DNA of 5,580 nt from Phycisphaeraceae bacterium (lineage in GTDB: Bacteria; Planctomycetota; Phycisphaerae; Phycisphaerales; Phycisphaeraceae), in NCBI GenBank assembly GCA_007119405.1, contig SKPT01000061.1, positions 1-5,580 on the forward strand. Reading direction: 5' to 3'. This document shows, piece after piece, positions 1 through 5,580 of this stretch (position 1 is the stretch's first letter; every line of letters starts with the position of its first letter). Position numbers and translations under genes: made by a program. The notes under the pieces are model-generated. The model was not told the DNA's origin. It worked only from the letters and a program-made list of their open reading frames with translations, and did no database searches.

Positions 1-1778
1 AGGCGGGCCCCGCCGCGGGGGGTGAGCTGTGGCTGGCCAGCCGATACGACCCGGCCCAGGAGGCGGGCAAGCTCATCGCCGACGTCGATTTCCAGGCCAG
101 CGCCTGCGTGGTCGTACTGGGCATGGGCCTGGGGTATCACGTCGCGGAACTGGCCAAACGCTCAGCCGGCGATGGCCTGGTGATCGTCTACGAGCCGGAC
201 GTGGCCCTGCTGCGGGCGGTGCTCGAACGGATCGACCACAGCGCCTGGCTCGGACGCGGGCAGGTGCTGCTGTGCGACGCGACGATGGACCAGGCGGGCC
301 TGACGCGGCGCGTCGAGCGCTGGGCGGGCGTGCTCACGCAGGGCACGAAGCTCGTGACGCATCCGCCGACGCGGCGCGTCCACGGCGAGGCGCTCAAGGC
401 GTTCGGGCAGATGGTCACGCAGACGCTGGCTTTCTGCCGCACGAACGTGGCCACGGCCCTGGTCAACGCGGCGCGGACGTGTCGCAACCTCTCGTGCAAC
501 CTCGATCACTACCTGGCCGGGGCGGGCGTCGATGAGCTGCACAACGCCGCGGCCGGCCGGGTGGCGGTGTGCGTCGCCGCCGGGCCGAGCCTGGCGCGCA
601 ACATCGACCTGCTGCGCGACGCGCGGGTGCGGGAGAACGTCGTCATCATCACCGCGCAGACCACGCTCAAGCCGCTGCTGGATCGCGGCATTCGCCCGGA
701 CTTCGTCACGGCGCTGGATTACTCGCAGATCTGCCAGCGTTTCTACGAAGGCCTGCCCGAGCTTGCCGAGGTGACGCTCGTGGCCGAGCCCAAGGCGCAC
801 CCGACGATCCTGGACAGCTACCCCGGGCCGATTCGGCTGCTGCGCAACAGCTTCTGCGATGACGTGCTGGCCGGCCTCGCCCAGCCGGGGATGAAGCTGC
901 CGTCGGCGACGACGGTGGCGCACCTGTCGTTTTATCTCGCGCAGCATCTTGGCTGCGACCCGATCGTGTTCATCGGGCAGGACCTGGGCTTCTCCGACGG
1001 GCTGTACTACTGCCCGGGCACGGCCACGCACCAGGTGTGGTCGGCCGAGCTGGGCGCGTTCAACACGCTGGAGATGATGGAGTGGCAGCGGATCGTGCGC
1101 CACCGCAACCATCTGCGCAAGGTGCCGGGGGCCGACGGCCGTGCGATCTACACGGATGAGCAGATGGCGACGTATCACCGGCAGTTCGAGCGCGACTTCG
1201 CCGAGGCGCCGCAGCGGATCATCGACGCGACGCAGGGCGGCGTGCCCAAGGCCGGCACCGAGGCCATGCCGCTGGCCGAGGCGCTTCAGCGCTTCGCCAC
1301 GCAGCCGGTCGGCGCGCTGCCGGTGCCCCCGCGCGGGCTGGACGCGTCGCGGCTGGCGCTGGTGGTGGAGCGTCTTGGGCAGCGGCGGCGCGAGGTGGAG
1401 CAGCTCAAGCGCACCAGCCGGCGCTGCCTGCCGCTGCTGGAGCAGATGCTGCGCCATCAGCGGGATCAGAAGCGCGTGCATCGGCTGTATCGTGAAGTGC
1501 AAAAGCACCAGCAGCGCGTCGCGGGGGAGCTGGACGACGCGTTTCAACTGGTCAACGCGCTGAACACCATCGGGGCGCTGAAGCGCGCCAAGGCCGACCG
1601 CGCCATCGCCCACGCTGGCGACGACGCGATGATGCGCCAGCGTCGCCAGCTCGAGCGCGACATGGAGAACCTGGACTGGCTGATCCAGGCGTGCGACGAG
1701 GTGCTGGACATCTTCGCCGCCGCCCTCGAGCGCGCCCGGGCGAGCCTGGCGCGCCACGATGCGGCGGCGGCGGCGTGA
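1..1778 (+). CDS. Maf-type flagellin glycosyltransferase (DUF115/MptE-like), 5' truncated
   Basis: The frame is open from the left edge (first complete codon at 3), so the true start lies outside the window. The GTG at 108 falls inside conserved sequence and is not the start. About 591 residues are visible, most of a Maf protein. In order I see SRYDP (39-53), the glycine-rich GMGLGYHV (120-143), the DUF115 signature AAGPSL (about 576-593), GIRPDF and ALD (687-719), and FIGQDLGFSDG (969-1001). A long Arg/Gln/Glu-rich helical, probably coiled-coil tail runs from about 1345 to the stop. No signal peptide or membrane segment is seen. Known of the family: Maf proteins are cytoplasmic and transfer CMP-activated pseudaminic or legionaminic acid to Ser/Thr of flagellin. 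The archaeal relative MptE is a pterin pyrophosphokinase, and database names often carry that label. The downstream neuA- and neuC-type genes favour the glycosyltransferase role, which is an inference. The missing N-terminus is the main uncertainty. Confidence 0.88.
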   Translation, partial: AGPAAGGELWLASRYDPAQEAGKLIADVDFQASACVVVLGMGLGYHVAELAKRSAGDGLVIVYEPDVALLRAVLERIDHSAWLGRGQVLLCDATMDQAGLTRRVERWAGVLTQGTKLVTHPPTRRVHGEALKAFGQMVTQTLAFCRTNVATALVNAARTCRNLSCNLDHYLAGAGVDELHNAAAGRVAVCVAAGPSLARNIDLLRDARVRENVVIITAQTTLKPLLDRGIRPDFVTALDYSQICQRFYEGLPELAEVTLVAEPKAHPTILDSYPGPIRLLRNSFCDDVLAGLAQPGMKLPSATTVAHLSFYLAQHLGCDPIVFIGQDLGFSDGLYYCPGTATHQVWSAELGAFNTLEMMEWQRIVRHRNHLRKVPGADGRAIYTDEQMATYHRQFERDFAEAPQRIIDATQGGVPKAGTEAMPLAEALQRFATQPVGALPVPPRGLDASRLALVVERLGQRRREVEQLKRTSRRCLPLLEQMLRHQRDQKRVHRLYREVQKHQQRVAGELDDAFQLVNALNTIGALKRAKADRAIAHAGDDAMMRQRRQLERDMENLDWLIQACDEVLDIFAAALERARASLARHDAAAAA

Positions 1779-1833
1779 GTGCAGGCCGCGGCTGTGCGCG
1801 GGTAGGACAAGAAAAAGCGGAAGTGGAAAATAA

Positions 1834-2009
1834 GGAAGCCAGGAAGCCAGGAAAGGAGGAAAGAAGGAGACGGAAGGCGAGCAGGGCAAGGGCATGTGAT
1901 GGGGTTCGCGAAGGTGACAGGTTGTCGTGCCGCCTCGCGAAGCCGCAAGCGGCGGGCGCGCTTGGCGGTCTCGCCTGACGCCCTGCGTTGTCCTGGCTGC
2001 CTGGCTTCC
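1834..2009. repeat. Inverted repeat, 19-base arms with 18 matches
   Basis: The left arm 1834-1852 reads GGAAGCCAGGAAGCCAGGA. The right arm 1991-2009, reverse-complemented, reads GGAAGCCAGGCAGCCAGGA, differing at one base. Each arm is itself a near-duplicate of an 8- to 9-base unit (AGGAAGCC at 1833-1840 and 1841-1848). The arms enclose about 138 bases. On RNA this could close a long stem. Alternatively these are two inverted copies of one dispersed phrase; I recall GGAAGCCAGGAAGCCAGG-like phrases between genes in planctomycete-type genomes but cannot check it here. Confidence 0.75.
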
Positions 2010-2018
2010 TCATTCTTA

Positions 2019-2050
2019 TCCGTGTTCATTTGTGTTCATCCGTGGCTCAT
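2019..2050 (+). repeat. Short tandem phrase, three copies of a 10-11 base unit
   Basis: Three degenerate units lie end to end: TCCGTGTTCAT (2019-2029), TTGTGTTCAT (2030-2039) and CCGTGGCTCAT (2040-2050). The phrase begins 10 bases after the right arm of the inverted repeat and ends 18 bases before the next start codon. Similar 'ATCCGTGTTCATCTGTGG' phrases recur between genes in several bacterial phyla, as far as I recall. Function is unknown, and it could lie in the leader of the next gene. Confidence 0.65.
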
Positions 2051-2068
2051 TCCTTCCGGTAACGCATC

Positions 2069-3724
2069 ATGACGCAGGCCGTGGCGCTGGTTGTGGTTGA
2101 TCTTCAGCGGACGCGGTTCGGGCTGCGCTCGCGCCTGCGCGATCGGCTCGGCTCGCGGACGGTGCTCGAGCACGCGCTGCGACGGGTGGCGCGCGTCAGG
2201 CAGGTGCAGCGCGTGATCCTGGTGCACCCGGCCGAGCAGCATCCGTTGAGCGCGATCGACGCCGAGGCGGTGGGCAAGGCCGTCGACGCCTTCCCCGTGC
2301 AGCCGGGAATGACGCGTGATGCGCGCTGGGTGTCGGCGCGCAAGTGGTCGCTGGCGTCGTGGCGCGGCGGGCTGGGCACGGCCTGCGCGTTCGACGAGGC
2401 GCTGCCGGCCGCACCGTTGGCGGCGGCGCTCAAGGCCAGCGGGGCGTCGGCGGCGCTGATCGTGCGCGGCGACTGGCCGCTGCTCGACCCCGCCTACGCC
2501 GAGGCCCAGCTCGCGCTGCACCTGGAGCACCCCGAGGCGTACAAGCTCACGTTCACCCAGGCCCCGCCGGGCCTGGCGGGCGTGGTCACCGGCCAGGCGA
2601 CGCTCGATCAACTGGCCGAGCATCACTCATGCTTCGGGCAGGCGCTGGCCTACAACCCGCGTAAGCCGCAGGCCGACGCGATCGGGCGCGAGGTGAACGT
2701 GCCCGTCCCCGCCTCCGTGCGCGACACCTACCTGCGCCTGGCCTGCGACACGCCGCGCAGCGCGGCGCTGGTGCAGGCCATCGCCGACGAGCTCGGCGAC
2801 GCCATCGACGAGGCCGACGCGTTGCGCGTGACGGACGCGGCCCGCCGCGTCGAGCACGTGCTGCACCGCTTCCTGCCGCAGCAGGTCACGCTCGAGCTGA
2901 CGCCCCATCGCCCGGCCACCGGGCCGATCACGCCCCAGCATCACGTCAAGCTCGAGCGCGGCGAGCTGGACCCGGCGATCGCCCGGCGGATCTTCGAGCA
3001 GCTCGGCGACGAGGCGCTGGCCGGCGACGTGGCGCTGCGCCTCGGCGGCCTGGGCGACGCGCTGCTGCACGATGCCTGGGACGAGATCGTGCGCGACGCG
3101 CACGAGGCGGGCGTGATGGGCATCTGCATCGACACCGACCTGCATTGCACCCGCGCCGCGCTGGACCGGCTGCTCGAGCTGCCCATCGACGCGGTGAGCG
3201 TGCGGCTGAACGCGGACACCGGGCAGACCTACCGCCAGGTGATGGGCGAGGACGCGTTCATGCACGTGACCGACAACCTGCGCTACCTCGTCGAGCAGCG
3301 CGCCGCGCGCGGCGACGATGAACGCGCCGCCCTGCCGTGGATCGTCCCCCGGCTGGCCAAGACGCACCAGACGCTCGATGATCTCGAGCCCTTCTTTGAC
3401 CGCTGGCTGATGATCGGCGCCCAGCCGGTGATCGAACCGGCGCAATCGGGCTGCGGCCTGATGCCGGAGCAGAGCCCGGTGCCCATGTCCCCGCCGCGGC
3501 GCGTGGCGTGTCGGCAACTCGGGACGCGGATGACGATCCTCAGCGACGGCCACGTGGCGCTGTGCGACCAGGACTGGCTGGGCCGCGCATCGCTGGGCGA
3601 CGCGGCCGGCGAGGAGCTGGCGACGATCTGGCAGCGCGTCCACGCGCACGCGGCGGCGCATCGCGCCGGACGCTACGAGCCGGCGATGCTCTGCGGCCGG
3701 TGCACCGAATGGCATCGGCCGTGA
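2069..3724 (+). CDS. Fusion protein: NTP-transferase-like domain, cysteine-less radical SAM-like domain, SPASM domain
   Basis: 551 residues. An in-frame stop at 2060-2062 makes ATG 2069 the earliest possible start; no Shine-Dalgarno is visible. Residues about 1-240 resemble SpsF/CMP-sugar cytidylyltransferases: a hydrophobic first strand, then TVLEHALRRV, and RGDWPLLDP with a probable metal-binding Asp135. The usual basic R-x-P-x-K loop is not preserved. Residues about 272-450 resemble a radical SAM barrel: VTLELT (273-278) and LGGLGDALLH (325-334), matching the family's GGGEPLLH, followed by DTD and IDAVSVRLNA strands. The CxxxCxxC that should follow VTLELT is absent, replaced by PHRPATGPITPQ. 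Residues about 478-551 form a SPASM domain with Cys481, Cys499, Cys542 and Cys545 (ending CGRC), enough for one auxiliary 4Fe-4S cluster. Its place between maf- and neuA-type genes suggests a part in flagellar sugar synthesis or transfer. The substrate is unknown, and it may not be a radical enzyme. Confidence 0.75.
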   Translation: MTQAVALVVVDLQRTRFGLRSRLRDRLGSRTVLEHALRRVARVRQVQRVILVHPAEQHPLSAIDAEAVGKAVDAFPVQPGMTRDARWVSARKWSLASWRGGLGTACAFDEALPAAPLAAALKASGASAALIVRGDWPLLDPAYAEAQLALHLEHPEAYKLTFTQAPPGLAGVVTGQATLDQLAEHHSCFGQALAYNPRKPQADAIGREVNVPVPASVRDTYLRLACDTPRSAALVQAIADELGDAIDEADALRVTDAARRVEHVLHRFLPQQVTLELTPHRPATGPITPQHHVKLERGELDPAIARRIFEQLGDEALAGDVALRLGGLGDALLHDAWDEIVRDAHEAGVMGICIDTDLHCTRAALDRLLELPIDAVSVRLNADTGQTYRQVMGEDAFMHVTDNLRYLVEQRAARGDDERAALPWIVPRLAKTHQTLDDLEPFFDRWLMIGAQPVIEPAQSGCGLMPEQSPVPMSPPRRVACRQLGTRMTILSDGHVALCDQDWLGRASLGDAAGEELATIWQRVHAHAAAHRAGRYEPAMLCGRCTEWHRP

Positions 3725-3816
3725 CGACCAACGCGTCAGCGTCACCCACACGAATCCAACGCATCATCATGCCTCATCATGCATCGGTGGTTCCGACCCG
3801 TTAAGCTGACCGTCTC
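3725..3816. other. Intergenic gap with a 9-base direct repeat
   Basis: This 92-base spacer is less GC-rich than the genes. TCATCATGC occurs at 3764-3772 and again at 3774-3782, a period of 10 bases. No clear promoter, terminator or ribosome binding site is visible. The spacer is short enough for the flanking genes to share a transcript. Confidence 0.5.
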
Positions 3817-4530
3817 ATGACCACGTTGTGCATCATCCTTGGCCGGGCGGGCAGCAAGGGGCTGGCGAACAAGAACGGGCTGCCGGTGGCCGGTCGGCCG
3901 ATGATCGTGTGGACGATCGAGTTCGCCTTGCGGGCGCGGTCGCTCAACCGCGTCATCGTCTCGACCGACAGCGATGAGCTGGCGGCGATCGCGCGCGATC
4001 ATGCGCTGACGGTCATCGATCGCCCGTCCGAGCTGGCGTCGGACACCGCCACGGTCGACGCCGCGGCCCGGCACGCGCTGGAGCAGGTCGAGGCCGAGCA
4101 CGGCGAGCGGTTTGACGCGGCGGTGCTGCTCTACGCCAACGTGCCGGTGCGCCCGCCCGATCTCGCCGACCGTGCGGTGGCGAAGCTGCGCGACACCGGC
4201 TGCGACAGCGTCCAGAGCGTCCGCCCCGTGGGCAAGATGCACCCGCACTGGATGAAGCGCCTCACCGGCGCCGACGGCGACGCGATCGAGCCCTACGAAA
4301 CCAACGCGGTGTATCGTCGGCAGGACCTGCCAGCCGTGTACGCGCTCGACGGCGGGATCATCGCCGTGCGGCGCGAGAGTCTGTTCACCGTCGCCGAGGG
4401 TCAGCCGCACGCGTTCCTCGGGCGCGACCGGCGCGCGATCGTGACGCAGCCGGGCGAGGTCGTCGACGTCGACGACGAGCACGACCGCCGCGTGGCCGAA
4501 ACGGTGCTGCGGGGAATCGGCCAGGAATGA
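3817..4530 (+). CDS. Acylneuraminate (nonulosonic acid) cytidylyltransferase, NeuA/PseF/LegF type
   Basis: 237 residues, normal for single-domain CMP-nonulosonate synthetases. An in-frame stop at 3802-3804 makes ATG 3817 the earliest start; there is no evident Shine-Dalgarno. The family reaction is CTP plus a nonulosonic acid giving the CMP-sugar and pyrophosphate, in the cytoplasm. The nucleotide-binding loop is GRAGSKGLANKN (residues 9-20), matching ARGGSKGIPxKN with key Arg10, Ser13, Lys14 and Lys19. STDSDE (49-54), RPSELASDTATVD (69-81), RRQDLP and DGGIIAV follow in the expected order, ending in a DVDDEHD metal-site-like stretch. The usual LQPTSPLR motif is instead LYANVPVR (105-112). Which acid is activated (pseudaminic, legionaminic or neuraminic) cannot be told from the sequence. 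It would supply the donor for the upstream Maf-type protein. Confidence 0.88.
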   Translation: MTTLCIILGRAGSKGLANKNGLPVAGRPMIVWTIEFALRARSLNRVIVSTDSDELAAIARDHALTVIDRPSELASDTATVDAAARHALEQVEAEHGERFDAAVLLYANVPVRPPDLADRAVAKLRDTGCDSVQSVRPVGKMHPHWMKRLTGADGDAIEPYETNAVYRRQDLPAVYALDGGIIAVRRESLFTVAEGQPHAFLGRDRRAIVTQPGEVVDVDDEHDRRVAETVLRGIGQE

Positions 4531-4636
4531 GCCATCGCAATGCCACCGAGTTGATTGTCGACCAATGGTGAAGGGGCGACCTGGCGTTCTTCGCACGCTT
4601 CGCTTTTCGCGGTTCTGTTGAGAAGGAAAAGGCCTC
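4531..4636. other. Intergenic gap with a TTCGC-rich phrase
   Basis: This 106-base spacer contains, at 4584-4615, a run of degenerate units ending in TTCGC (TTCTTCGC at 4587-4594, ACGCTTCGC at 4595-4603, TTTTCGC at 4604-4610) followed by GGTT. It resembles the 'CTTCGCGTTCTTCGCGGTT' phrases I recall from intergenic regions of planctomycetes and related phyla. It ends 21 bases before the next start codon. No firm promoter call can be made. Confidence 0.5.
4621..4632 (+). promoter_or_regulatory. Ribosome binding site of the Dabb gene
   Basis: AGAAGGAAAAGG lies just before ATG 4637; its AGAAGG ends 10 bases and its AAAAGG 4 bases from the start. It is the only clear purine-rich Shine-Dalgarno-like site before a gene in the window, since the starts at 2069 and 3817 have none. 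It supports 4637 as the start. Confidence 0.6.
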
Positions 4637-4939
4637 ATGTTCATCCACAGCGTCTATTTCTGGCTCAAGCCCGGCATCAGCGACGAGGACGAGGCCGCGT
4701 TCAAGCGCGAGCTCGCGGCCCTGGGCGACATCGAGTCGCTGCGGTCGATCCACATCGGCACGTCGGCGCCGTCGGATCGGCCGGTCGTGGACACGAGCTA
4801 TTCCTACGCGTTGATCACGATCTTCGACGACAGCGCGGCTCACGATGCGTACCAGGTGCATCCCGTCCACGACCGCTTCCGCCAGCGGTGCGAGGCGTTC
4901 TGGGAGCGGGTGCTCATCTACGACGTCGAGACGCAATGA
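4637..4939 (+). CDS. Dabb-domain (stress-responsive A/B barrel) protein
   Basis: 100 residues, the usual length of a single Dabb ferredoxin-like domain. The in-frame stop at 4619-4621 and the purine-rich site at 4621-4632 fix the start. Family hallmarks are in order: N-terminal HSVYFWLKPGIS strand, an acidic helix with LAALGDIESL, a middle strand with SYALITIFDD, then AYQVHPVHDRF (the conserved Y-x-x-HP-x-H) and a final VLIYDVE strand. No signal peptide or membrane helix is seen. Dabb proteins are usually small dimers. Some act as cyclases in plant and fungal polyketide or cannabinoid pathways, but most bacterial ones have no known reaction. Its stop overlaps the start of the epimerase gene in ATGA (4936-4939), so the two are probably translated together. 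A role in nonulosonic acid synthesis is a guess from position only. Confidence 0.85.
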   Translation: MFIHSVYFWLKPGISDEDEAAFKRELAALGDIESLRSIHIGTSAPSDRPVVDTSYSYALITIFDDSAAHDAYQVHPVHDRFRQRCEAFWERVLIYDVETQ

Positions 4940-5580
4940 GCGGCGTGCGTCGCACCATCGCCGTGGTCACCGGCACGCGAGCCGAGCTGGGCCTGCTCGC
5001 GCCGGTGGTGCACGCCATCGATGCGCATGCGGCGCTGACGCTGCGCTGCATCGTCACGGGCACGCACCTGACGCGCGGCACGTGGCGGAGCGTGCGCGAT
5101 CACTGGGGCCTGCGCATCGACAAGCGCGTCGCGATGCAGCGCAAGGGCGAGCGCGGCCGGGCCGCGGACGTCGCGGCGCTGGCGCGGGGCGTCGCCGGGC
5201 TTGGCAAGGCGCTCGTCGATCTGCACGCCGACATCGTGCTTGTGCTCGGTGATCGCATCGAGGCGTTCGCGGCCGCGACGGCGGGCAGCGTCGGCGGGGT
5301 GCACGTGGCGCACATCCACGGCGGCGACCGGGCCGAGGGCGTCGCCGACGAGGCCATGCGCCACGCCATCACCAAGCTCGCCCACATCCACTTCCCCGCC
5401 ACCGCCGCGAGCCGGCGACGCATTGTCCGCATGGGCGAGCGGGCCGAGCACGTCTTCAATGTCGGGTCACCGGCGATCGATGAGGCCCTGCTGCACCAGC
5501 GCAACCGCCGGCGCGACCCGCGCCATCTCATCGTTATCCAGCACCCGATCGGCGACGACGACGATGTCGAGCGCCAGCGG
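4936..5580 (+). CDS. UDP-N-acetylglucosamine 2-epimerase (hydrolysing), NeuC/LegG type, 3' truncated
   Basis: The frame is open from ATG 4936 to the window edge, giving 215 residues of a family usually about 370-390 long. The start overlaps the upstream stop (ATGA), and the first strand VVTGTRAELGLL (residues 10-21) follows at the normal distance. Further hallmarks are VLGDRIE (103-109), AHIHGGDRAEG (125-135), DEAMRHAITKLAHIHF (138-153), FNVGSPAID (174-182) and QHP near 202-204. The HIHGGD and MRHAITK motifs point to the hydrolysing NeuC/LegG/SiaA branch more than to WecB. The reaction in this branch is UDP-GlcNAc (or the diacetylated bacillosamine form) to the free 2-epimer plus UDP, the entry to sialic or legionaminic acid. 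The substrate cannot be settled from the half that is visible. It is expected to act with a NeuB-type synthase beyond the right edge. Confidence 0.9.
   Translation, partial: MSGVRRTIAVVTGTRAELGLLAPVVHAIDAHAALTLRCIVTGTHLTRGTWRSVRDHWGLRIDKRVAMQRKGERGRAADVAALARGVAGLGKALVDLHADIVLVLGDRIEAFAAATAGSVGGVHVAHIHGGDRAEGVADEAMRHAITKLAHIHFPATAASRRRIVRMGERAEHVFNVGSPAIDEALLHQRNRRRDPRHLIVIQHPIGDDDDVERQR

Larger units (their letters stand above)
1779..2068. other. Gene-free intergenic region with repeat phrases
   Basis: I see no credible gene in these 290 bases. Composition breaks sharply from the flanking genes: an A/G-rich stretch (about 1808-1890), a GC-rich centre with a small hairpin (1942-1953, GCCGC-AA-GCGGC), then a T-rich stretch (about 1991-2057). 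No T-run follows the hairpin, so a rho-independent terminator is not supported. No convincing sigma-70, sigma-28 or sigma-54 promoter was found. The gap suggests that the maf-type gene and the next gene may be separate transcription units. Confidence 0.7.

Noticed and set aside
1..1778. Pterin pyrophosphokinase (MptE) function for the first gene
   Set aside because: That activity is known for much shorter archaeal proteins; the length, long helical tail and sugar-gene neighbours fit a Maf glycosyltransferase better.
162..1895. 577-codon open frame on the - strand opposite the maf-type gene
   Set aside because: It mirrors the GC-ending codon bias of the + strand gene, gives an Arg/His/Gln-rich product with no recognisable domain, and overlaps strongly conserved Maf motifs.
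1942..1953. Hairpin GCCGC-AA-GCGGC as a transcription terminator
   Set aside because: The stem is short with a two-base loop and no T-run follows, so it does not meet the rho-independent pattern.
1691..1978. 95-codon + strand open frame crossing the end of the maf-type gene into the gap
   Set aside because: Its first third is an out-of-frame reading of the Maf tail and the rest is AG-rich repeat giving Lys/Arg/Glu low complexity.
1834..2050. CRISPR array or full insertion sequence in the long gap
   Set aside because: There are no regularly spaced direct repeats with unique spacers and no transposase fragment.
2627..3751. 374-codon open frame on the - strand opposite the fusion gene
   Set aside because: It is low-complexity and Arg/Val/His-rich with no family motif, and lies opposite a frame with clear SPASM and barrel motifs.
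3742..4644. 300-codon open frame on the - strand opposite the neuA-type gene
   Set aside because: It lies antisense to a clear cytidylyltransferase and no domain is recognised in its product.
4918..5451. 177-codon open frame on the - strand, and a + strand frame at 4845-5252, in the epimerase region
   Set aside because: Both are out of frame with the NeuC/LegG motifs that run unbroken from 4936 to the window edge.

Overview
The window is very GC-rich DNA carrying five genes, all on the + strand: a 5'-truncated maf-type (DUF115) gene, a fused NTP-transferase-like/radical-SAM-like/SPASM gene, a neuA-type CMP-sugar synthetase gene, a small Dabb-domain gene, and a 3'-truncated neuC-type UDP-sugar 2-epimerase gene. 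In all five, codons end overwhelmingly in G or C. This codon bias also produces long open frames on the opposite strand that are not genes. The protein types, the absence of a clear Shine-Dalgarno before two genes, and the repeat phrases between genes fit a flagellated member of the Planctomycetota, possibly the Phycisphaerae. That placement is an inference from recall, not a database match.

Layout: 1-1778 is the Maf/MptE-like glycosyltransferase, open at the left edge. 1779-2068 is a gene-free gap of 290 bases with an AG-rich tract, an inverted repeat and a short tandem phrase. 2069-3724 is a 551-residue three-part protein whose middle domain looks like a radical SAM barrel without the cluster cysteines, while the C-terminal SPASM cysteines are kept. 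3725-3816 is a 92-base gap. 3817-4530 is the acylneuraminate cytidylyltransferase. 4531-4636 is a 106-base gap with a TTCGC-type phrase. 4637-4939 is the Dabb protein, overlapping by ATGA the NeuC/LegG-type epimerase that runs off the right edge at 5580.

Read together, this is part of a nonulosonic acid (sialic, legionaminic or pseudaminic acid-like) locus, most likely for flagellin glycosylation. The NeuC-type enzyme would start precursor synthesis from a UDP-HexNAc, the NeuA-type enzyme would activate the finished nine-carbon sugar with CTP, and the Maf protein would transfer it to flagellin. The synthase (NeuB type) is not in the window and is expected just beyond it. The two proteins without an assigned role here, the SPASM fusion and the Dabb protein, are the parts most worth following up.
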